Assembly: GCA_027622275.1 (NCBI GenBank)
Contig: JAQBZB010000002.1
Span: forward strand, 1-64,000
Direction of reading: 5' to 3'
Length of the DNA: 64,000 nucleotides
Source of the DNA: Planctomycetota bacterium
Lineage (GTDB): Bacteria > Planctomycetota > Planctomycetia > Pirellulales > Pirellulaceae
Part shown: in pieces, positions 57,629-64,000 of the stretch
How positions within the stretch are numbered: position 1 is the stretch's first letter
How the letters are laid out: each line of letters starts with the position of its first letter
Notes under the pieces: model-generated
Databases searched by the model: none
Told to the model about the DNA's origin: nothing
Seen by the model: only the letters and a program-made list of their open reading frames with translations
Position numbers and translations under genes: made by a program

Positions 57629-58354
57629 ATGTCCAAGCTGCACGCCACCCTCGCCACCTTTCTCTTACTGTGCGTGACCGCGACATCCTTCTCTCAGGAA
57701 ACGCAGGCGGACGCCGAGATCCCGCCACCGCTCGAAGTTTATATGGGTCGGCGGATCGCGCAGACGATGCATTATCTGGGGGCACCGTGGTTGATTCGCG
57801 AGAATCGCGAGAATCAGGAACGCTGCTCGCTGATGCTGGCGAGTCTGGGCGTGAAACCCGGCATGACGGTGTGCGACATGGGATGCGGCAATGGATTCTA
57901 TGCGCTGCAGATGGCCAAGATGGTCGGCCCGGAAGGAACCGTGCTCGGCGTCGACATTCAACCGGAGATGCTGAAGTTGCTGGGCGAGCGTGCGGCGGAG
58001 GAAGAGATCACCAACGTCAAGCCGATTCTCGGCACGCTCGCGGATCCGAAGCTGCCCGAGAGCGAAGTCGACATCATCCTCTGTGCTGACGTCTACCACG
58101 AGTTCTCGCATCCCGAGCACATGCTCGCCGCCATGCGCAAGTCGCTGGCGCCGGGCGGCGTTGTCGTCTTACTCGAATTCCGCGAAGAAGATCCGAACGT
58201 GCCCATCAAACCGCGGCACAAGATGAGCAAGGCGCAAGTCAACAGAGAGCTGACGGCGAACGGCTTCAAGCTCGTGAAGGAGTTCGACAAGCTCCCTTGG
58301 CAGCACATGATGTTCTTCGGCAAAGACGACGGGGCCGAGCCGGCGGGCGAGTAG
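57629..58354 (+). CDS. Class I SAM-dependent methyltransferase with N-terminal signal peptide-like segment
   Basis: MSKLHATLATFLLLCVTATSFSQETQ; GMTVCDMGCGNGFYALQMAKMVGPEGTVLGVDIQPEML...DVYHEFSHPEHMLAAMRKSLAPGGVVVLLEFR. Confidence 0.88.
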   Translation: MSKLHATLATFLLLCVTATSFSQETQADAEIPPPLEVYMGRRIAQTMHYLGAPWLIRENRENQERCSLMLASLGVKPGMTVCDMGCGNGFYALQMAKMVGPEGTVLGVDIQPEMLKLLGERAAEEEITNVKPILGTLADPKLPESEVDIILCADVYHEFSHPEHMLAAMRKSLAPGGVVVLLEFREEDPNVPIKPRHKMSKAQVNRELTANGFKLVKEFDKLPWQHMMFFGKDDGAEPAGE

Positions 58355-58573
58355 TAAAGCGCCGCAGGTAAAGTGTGTGCCAATCAGTCACAGCGGCCCT
58401 GCATTATCAGTTGGGCTGTTCTTACCTTTCTCACATCGGATTGCTGGGCAAACTGCCTGTCTGTTACGATGGCTCCGAGACGAGGTAACGCAACTCGACG
58501 TTACGCCTTCGAAGAATATGAAATGACACCGCAATTTCAGTTCGAGAATGACTAGCTTTAGTGTGGATAACGG

Positions 58574-59290
58574 ATGATGAGTCACTCGGGTCGCGAGTCC
58601 GGAGGTACGCGGGTGCTCTCGGAGGTTGAACTCTCCAATTCGGCGCTGTCCAAGGCTGCTGCGCGGAAAAGGAAGTCGCAGTTCGGCCAGTTTTTTACGC
58701 CGCCCGGAATTGCGAAGTTCATGGCGAATTTGTTTACGGAAAGAGCCGTAAGCAACTGCCGTCTGCTCGATGCCGGTGCCGGAATCGGTTCGCTTTCCAC
58801 CGCGTTCCTGGATCGATGGTCTTCGGAGGGATTCCAATTCGATCGGGTTGAAGTCGATGCGTTTGAAGTCGACGAGTCGTTGCATTCGCAGTTGGCGGAG
58901 ACGCTCGAGAAGTATTCGCAATCACTTCGCGTCGCCTCAACCATTCGGAACGATGATTTTATCCACGCTGCTGTCGATGCGATCGGTGGAAGCCTCTTTG
59001 CCGAGACATTACCAAAGTACTCACACGCGATTCTGAATCCGCCATACAAAAAAATCCGCAGCGATTCAGTTCATCGCACAACATTGCGGCGCGTGGGCAT
59101 CGAGACCGTTAACTTGTATTCGGCCTTCGTCGCGTTGGCTCTTTCCTTGCTAGAGAACGGTGGGCAGCTAGTCGCGATCATTCCACGAAGCTTCTGCAAC
59201 GGTCCGTACTTTCGACCGTTTCGGCGCGAGTTCCTCAGCGTGATGTCGCTTGAGCGGCAGCACGTTGTTGACTCCAGATCGGCGGCATGA
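58574..59290 (+). pseudogene. PstI/BsuBI-type adenine-specific DNA methyltransferase, 3'-truncated
   Basis: KRKSQFGQFFTPPGIAKFMANLF...LLDAGAGIGSLSTAFLDRW...ILNPPYKKI (NPPY)...FVALALSLLENGGQLVAIIPRSFCNGPYFRPFRREFL; ends at DSRSAA* where full-length relatives are expected to continue. Confidence 0.75.
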
Positions 59291-59329
59291 GGTGCGCCCT
59301 CATGGCTCTCTTCAACGTGTGGCTGTTCG

Positions 59330-59773
59330 CTAAAACGAGATGCTCCAGGTTGCATAAATGCCTCGTGCCTTCGCGAATATCTCGGGAAGCGTCATCTCAA
59401 GATGCGAGCCCGATTGAATGTTTACGAAAACAAACTTGAAGCGTTGTTTCAGACTTTGAGAAACCAAAATATCGGCGGCTGTGAGACCGAAGAAATAGCC
59501 GTCGAACGCTTCATTGAAGTCCTGCTTTGTCGACTTGATCTCGTACACGGTGATCGCATCGAGCTGTGCCTCCACATCTTCCAACAGGTCGAGGTCAATC
59601 GGTCGGGTCAGCCGCAAAATGTCGAATGCTTTCCCATAGACGATCATGTTACGCTTCGCGAACGCCACCACGAGATTTCGCTTCTGCTTGGCGGTCGGCA
59701 AAATGAATCCGAGTTGCTTCTGGATCAAGATCTGCACCGCAAGGTTCGCCGTCGTGTTCCCTGACTTTTTCAT
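59330..59773 (-). CDS. Small putative PD-(D/E)XK nuclease (restriction endonuclease-like)
   Basis: DLLEDVEAQLDAITVYEIKSTKQDFNEAFDGYFFGLTAADILVSQSLKQRFKFVFVNIQSG; E-I-K core; 4-nt overlap with upstream HTH gene. Confidence 0.6.
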   Translation of the reverse strand: MKKSGNTTANLAVQILIQKQLGFILPTAKQKRNLVVAFAKRNMIVYGKAFDILRLTRPIDLDLLEDVEAQLDAITVYEIKSTKQDFNEAFDGYFFGLTAADILVSQSLKQRFKFVFVNIQSGSHLEMTLPEIFAKARGIYATWSISF

Positions 59774-60060
59774 TTGCCCGCTCCTTGGCGGGACTGCGTC
59801 GATCGTCCCTTCTGCTTCTGCCGTAATCGCAACATCAACTCACTGACGAAGTCCTCAAGCGAGAGTCCGATCGCGTTGCAAATCGCCATCGTCTCGACGA
59901 AATCAAGACGGCGTTCTCCTGCTTCAAACTTGCTTACGTAACTCTGAGGACGTCCGAGTCGGGTTGCGAGGTCCGTCTGTGTGAGATTGGCCCGAAGCCT
60001 CACATCCTTGATGGTCTCGCGAAAGACAGCGTATTCGGATGAAAAAGTTGATTTGCTCAT
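59770..60060 (-). CDS. XRE-family helix-turn-helix regulator (RM controller-like)
   Basis: FRETIKDVRLRANLTQTDLATRLGRPQSYVSKFEAGERRLDFVETMAICNAIGLSLEDF. Confidence 0.9.
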   Translation of the reverse strand: MSKSTFSSEYAVFRETIKDVRLRANLTQTDLATRLGRPQSYVSKFEAGERRLDFVETMAICNAIGLSLEDFVSELMLRLRQKQKGRSTQSRQGAGK

Positions 60061-60124
60061 GGTCGATTCATACCGCCTTGTGCGCGTTATCCAAATTTGG
60101 GATAACCACAATTAGCGGTGGTGC

Positions 60125-60249
60125 GGCCTTGATCGTAATGTTGCACACAAGCCCGACACGCAAGCGAGGGGAAAGCGGTAAAGTCCCTCACTTGCGAGTC
60201 GGGCTTGTGTGCCGCTGCTAGCGCTGTTGGTAACGTCACGATCAAGGCC
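60125..60249. mobile_element. 125-bp MITE-like element with 12-bp perfect TIRs and 9-bp target duplication
   Basis: TIR GGCCTTGATCGT (60125-60136)/ACGATCAAGGCC (60238-60249); flanking CGGTGGTGC at 60116-60124 and 60250-60258; internal IR gcacacaagcccgac...gtcgggcttgtgtgc. Confidence 0.85.
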
Positions 60250-60260
60250 CGGTGGTGCCA

Positions 60261-60644
60261 ATGAATGACCTATTGACCGAATGCACGTCGAAACTCATCG
60301 AACATCTCTGCGGTGACGCAGTGGTCTTGTTCGCCAGTGCCGAATGTCCGATAGACGCATCGCCGTCAATAACGATTTGGGATGCTAACCAATTGAGGTT
60401 CCTCCTCGTTGACCTTGGCGATCACGTTGATGAGCGGTATTCAATTCGGCGAAGTTGGGCTGACGACATCTTAAGGCGTGCCAGTGTTCGGTTTATTCGC
60501 ATCGCTGCCTTTCGGACTCGGCAGGAAATGGTGCAACGGTTTGAATGGCTCCCCTTCAACACAGTCGTTTGGATCGCCCGGGAACCAAATCACCACATTG
60601 AATTAGGTGGGAACCGTCTTATTGCCCCTCGATGCGCTCGATGA
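60261..60644 (+). CDS. Hypothetical protein resembling the C-terminal domain of BsuBI/PstI restriction endonucleases
   Basis: SITIWDANQLRFLLVDLGDHVDERYSI...VRFIRIAAFRTRQEMVQRFEWLPFNTVVWIAREPNHHIELGGNRL collinear by eye with the C-terminus encoded at 60900-61380. Confidence 0.5.
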   Translation: MNDLLTECTSKLIEHLCGDAVVLFASAECPIDASPSITIWDANQLRFLLVDLGDHVDERYSIRRSWADDILRRASVRFIRIAAFRTRQEMVQRFEWLPFNTVVWIAREPNHHIELGGNRLIAPRCAR

Positions 60645-61380
60645 GAAACAGCAAGCGAACCATTCGCGACGAAGCCGTGAAGTACTTCGTCGAGTCGGGG
60701 CTTGTGATTCGCAATCCGGACAATTCGGCGTGGCCGACGAACAGCGGCAAGACCGTCTATCAAATCGAGGCGTCGGCACTTCGACTCTGCCAATCCTTCG
60801 GAAGTCGCGATTGGCCGAAAGCACTCGCGGCATACTCGCGAGCCGCACGCACACCCGGCATGAACTCGACAGAAAACGTTCCCTGGCGCGCATCCCAGTG
60901 AAGTTCCAATCGGGCGAGTCGATCTCGCTTTCGCCCGGAGGCCAGAACCCGCTCATCAAACAAGTCATCGAAGAGTTCTGTCCCCGCTTCACGCCGGGTG
61001 CGATGTTGCTTTACGTCGGCGTCGCCGAAAACAAGTTCCTGCATCTGGACACCGCATCCCTGCGGCAACTTGGCGTCACAATCGCTGCCGCCGCGAAAAT
61101 GCCCGACGTTGTCGTCTTCGACTCGCGCCGCAATTGGTCCGTCCTGATCGAAGCTGTCGCCAGCGCCGGACCAGTCGATGGCAAGCGTCGCAAAGAACTC
61201 AAACTCTTTGCCGGTTCCGCCGCCGGTTTGGCATTCGTGACGGCATTCACTTCGCGAGCCACCATGCGCAACTTCGTCTCGCACATCTCCTGGGAAACCG
61301 AAGTCTGGATCGCCGAAGCTCCGGACCACTTGATCCACTTAAACGGCGAACGATTCCTCGAGCCCTATGATCTGACTTGA
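60632..61380 (+). pseudogene. BsuBI/PstI-type restriction endonuclease, 5'-truncated and frameshifted
   Basis: Frame 1: RNSKRTIRDEAVKYFVESGLVIRNPDNSAWPTNSGKTVYQIEASALRLCQSFGSRDWPKALAAY; after about 60832 homology continues in another frame: LASRTHTRHELDRKRSLARIPVKFQSGESISLSPGGQNPLIKQVIEEFCPRFTPGA...MPDVVVFDSRRNWSVLIEAVASAGPVDGKRRKEL...WETEVWIAEAPDHLIHLNGERFLEP. Confidence 0.85.
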
Positions 61381-61403
61381 GCTGTTGTCGGCCCGGCGGC
61401 TCG

Positions 61404-62867
61404 TCACCCCTTCACAACGCCAATTGGTCGCATGCGCGCGACCTTTGTCGCCAAGTTTGCCTTGTGAACAACGTCGACAACCAGATTCACGTCCTTGTAC
61501 GCATCGGGCTGTTCTTCGGCGAGGCCGCGCCAACTTTGTGCTCGCGCAATGATGCCTTTGGCGGCTAGTTCTTTATCGATGCGTCGCCCTTGCGCGTGTT
61601 TGACGGCGGCGGTGCGGCTCATGGCTCGACCGGCTCCGTGGCAGGCCGTGCCAAACGTCTGGTCCATGCTGCCGCTTTGTCCGACCAGCACCCAGCTGGC
61701 GCGTCCCATATCGCCGGGAATGATCACCGGCTGGCCGATGCCGCGATACATGGACGGGACTTCGACGTGGTTCGGCGGAAAGGCGCGAGTCGCCCCCTTG
61801 CGATGCACCCAGACCTTGCGAGTCGTCCCACCGGTGGTGTGCTCTTCGAACTTGGCGATATTGTGCGCGACGTCGTACACGAGATCCATCTGCAACTGCT
61901 GCCACGTGCGGCCAAAGACGGTCTGAAACGACTCGCGAGCCTGATGCATCAGCAGCTGGCGGTTGCACCAAGCGTAATTCGCCGCGGCGCACATCGCGCC
62001 GAGATACTCTTGTCCCTCGTCGCTGTTGATCGGCGCGCAGGCCAACTGCCGATCGGGTAGCGCGATGCCGTACTTCTCGGGCACGCCGCGGAATTTTTTC
62101 AAAGCGTCGTCGCAAACTTGATACCCCAGCCCGCGCGAGCCCGAATGGATCATGACGCAAACCATGTCCTTCGCGAGCCCCATCGCTTGTGCGGCTGCTT
62201 CGTCAAAGATCGCTTCGACAACCTGCACTTCCATGAAATGGTTGCCGGACCCGAGTGTGCCGCATTGGCTGCTGCCTCGTTCGAACGCACGATCGCTGAC
62301 GTTGTCGGGAACGGCGTCGGCCAGACAGCCGCGCGCTTCCGTATGATCGAGATCTCCGTCCGTTGCCAATTCGCGATCGCGCAGAAAGGCCGCTCCTTCG
62401 CTGAGCAAGCGGCGCAGCTCTTTCTTGTTGAAGTGATACTTGCCGCCGCGCCCGACGCCGGCCGGCACATTGCGAAACAACTCGTCGACCAACGCCGTGA
62501 GATGAGGCTTGACGTCTTGATAGGAGAGATTCGAGCGAACCAGCCGCACGCCGCAGTTGATGTCATAGCCGACGCCACCCGGCGAGATGACTCCGCCCTC
62601 GTTCGGATCGGTCGCGCAGACGCCGCCAATGCAAAACCCGTAGCCCCAATGAATGTCCGGCATCGCCAGGCTGGCGTGCTGGATGCCCGGCAGGAACGCG
62701 ACGTTGGCGACTTGCTCGGCAGCCTGATCGTGACGAATCTGCTCGATCAGCCGATCGTCGGCATAGATCAATCCGTCGACGCGCATGCCTTGCTTATAGC
62801 TCTTGGGAATCCGCCAGCAGCAATCGTTCACTCGCTCCAGGGGACCGTTAAACGCACCCTTTGGCAT
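61404..62867 (-). CDS. rtcB: RNA-splicing ligase RtcB
   Basis: LPGIQHASLAMPDIHWGYGFCIGGVCATDPNEGGVISPGGVGYDINCGVRL...CGTLGSGNHFMEVQVVEAIFD...MIHSGSRGLGYQV...CHGAGRAMSRTAA. Confidence 0.96.
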   Translation of the reverse strand: MPKGAFNGPLERVNDCCWRIPKSYKQGMRVDGLIYADDRLIEQIRHDQAAEQVANVAFLPGIQHASLAMPDIHWGYGFCIGGVCATDPNEGGVISPGGVGYDINCGVRLVRSNLSYQDVKPHLTALVDELFRNVPAGVGRGGKYHFNKKELRRLLSEGAAFLRDRELATDGDLDHTEARGCLADAVPDNVSDRAFERGSSQCGTLGSGNHFMEVQVVEAIFDEAAAQAMGLAKDMVCVMIHSGSRGLGYQVCDDALKKFRGVPEKYGIALPDRQLACAPINSDEGQEYLGAMCAAANYAWCNRQLLMHQARESFQTVFGRTWQQLQMDLVYDVAHNIAKFEEHTTGGTTRKVWVHRKGATRAFPPNHVEVPSMYRGIGQPVIIPGDMGRASWVLVGQSGSMDQTFGTACHGAGRAMSRTAAVKHAQGRRIDKELAAKGIIARAQSWRGLAEEQPDAYKDVNLVVDVVHKANLATKVARMRPIGVVKG

Positions 62868-62904
62868 TAGATTATCCTTTATGAAACTTGATTCGCGGCG
62901 TGAC

Positions 62905-62978
62905 TCGTTTAACGGCAAGCCGCAGGCGACCGCGTGTCTGCGCTTCGTAGAAGTCGCCTTCGGCTTGCCGTTAAACGA
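62905..62978. repeat. REP-like inverted repeat between archease and rtcB
   Basis: TCGTTTAACGGCAAGCCGCAGGCGAC (62905-62930) / GTCGCCTTCGGCTTGCCGTTAAACGA (62953-62978), 25/26 complementary. Confidence 0.9.
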
Positions 62979-62982
62979 CGTG

Positions 62983-63393
62983 TCAAATATCAACAATCAA
63001 TTCCGCGAGCCATCCGTTGGCGACTTCCTCGACGCGCAATTCATGATACGTGATCGCTTTGACTTCGTGTTCCATGCGATGCCGGTTCAAATCCATCGGC
63101 TCGCCGCGCGCCGTCGCTCGCAAGCCATTTGGTTCCAATTCCACCTTGAACTCAGCCAGCAGCAAGCGCTCGCTCTCGAAGGTGTACAGCAACTCGTTGA
63201 GCCAATCGAACAGCAGGTAATCCACGGCGGCTCCTTCGATGCGATACGTCCTCTCCTGGAGACAGCGGACATCGTCGAGGTTCGTGACCATCATCGAGAA
63301 AAGTCCGCGACCGGCTTCTTCCAGCAGATTTTCGAGGGTTGTCGCGCGAACGCGGAGACCCAAGTCGGCGGTGTGTTCAAATGTCTCGAACAT
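62983..63393 (-). CDS. Archease
   Basis: FETFEHTADLGLRVRATTLENLLEEAGRGLFSMMVTNLDDV...VDYLLFDWLNELLYTFESERLLLAEF; upstream of rtcB on the same strand. Confidence 0.92.
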   Translation of the reverse strand: MFETFEHTADLGLRVRATTLENLLEEAGRGLFSMMVTNLDDVRCLQERTYRIEGAAVDYLLFDWLNELLYTFESERLLLAEFKVELEPNGLRATARGEPMDLNRHRMEHEVKAITYHELRVEEVANGWLAELIVDI

Positions 63394-63528
63394 GGACCGT
63401 GATTGTTCGGTGCCAGCGGCATAGCGTCAAGTCTCGGCACTGGTCAGGGCGGGAAGGCACCGGTATAAACGAAGGCTAACGGGACGAGGATTTGCGCCAA
63501 TTAGCAACCAACGGGAATCGCTCTCGAA

Positions 63529-64000
63529 ATGGCCAAGAAGACAATTGCAGACGTTGATGTCGCTGGAAAGTCCGTGTTGATCCGCGTCGACTTCAACGTG
63601 CCGCTCGATGACCGGCAGCAGATCAGCGACGACCGGCGGATTGCAGCGGCGCTGCCTTCGATCAAGTCGGTGTTGGATCGTGGCGGGCGAGTAATTCTGA
63701 TGAGCCACTTGGGGCGTCCGGCCGGCGGTGGCGATCCCGGCGATGCGATATACAGTCTGAAGCCGGCTGCCGTGCGGCTCGGCGAACTGCTGGGGCAAGA
63801 GGTCGCGTTCGCTAGCGATACGATCGGTGAAGACGCGAAGGCGAAAGCTGCCGCGCTCACCAAAGGGGGCGTGTTGGTTTTGGAAAATCTGCGATTCAGC
63901 AAGGGCGAGCAGAAAGGCGACGCACAATTCGCGGGCGTCCTCGCGGGGATGGCGGATATCTACTGCAACGACGCCTTCGGAACTTGTCATCGCAAGGACG
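63529..64000 (+). CDS. pgk: Phosphoglycerate kinase (N-terminal part, runs off right edge)
   Basis: [64 protein letters not shown]...[17 protein letters not shown]. Confidence 0.95.
   Translation, partial: MAKKTIADVDVAGKSVLIRVDFNVPLDDRQQISDDRRIAAALPSIKSVLDRGGRVILMSHLGRPAGGGDPGDAIYSLKPAAVRLGELLGQEVAFASDTIGEDAKAKAAALTKGGVLVLENLRFSKGEQKGDAQFAGVLAGMADIYCNDAFGTCHRKD

Overview
This 64 kb window looks like a planctomycete-type chromosome: LEPR-XLL-like giant surface proteins, DUF1559 prepilin-like protein, sulfatase, many dispersed inverted repeats. The minus strand of 1-22 kb encodes giant repetitive surface proteins: an open ORF running off the left edge, and an SdrD_B/VWA/RTX-like protein split by one in-frame TAA. 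Three tandem retropepsin-like (clan AA) genes lie between them. Housekeeping and metabolic genes follow: NDH-SelD fusion, rpsU, moaC, polyprenyl synthase, birA, apt, lpxC/lpxA, ABC permease, acylphosphatase, aspS, miaA, NUDIX, argC/argJ, rtcB/archease, pgk. The standout is a minus-strand diversity-generating retroelement (DGR) at about 31.5-39.7 kb. Its template repeat (31640-31765) and variable repeat (32812-32937) align without gaps, and all 13 differences fall at template adenines. The VR is the C-terminal FGE/C-type-lectin-fold domain of a 1572-aa AAA-SIR2-NACHT protein, translationally coupled to a CHAT-TIR-AAA protein. The local DGR RT appears 5'-truncated and fused out of frame to an accessory-gene remnant. 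Other notable signals: a degenerate heptanucleotide-repeat family, multiple REP/BIME-like elements with GTAG feet, a 125-bp MITE with TIRs and 9-bp target duplications, and a PstI/BsuBI-type restriction-modification operon whose centre has been replaced. All calls come from reading the sequence and translations; no database search was run.
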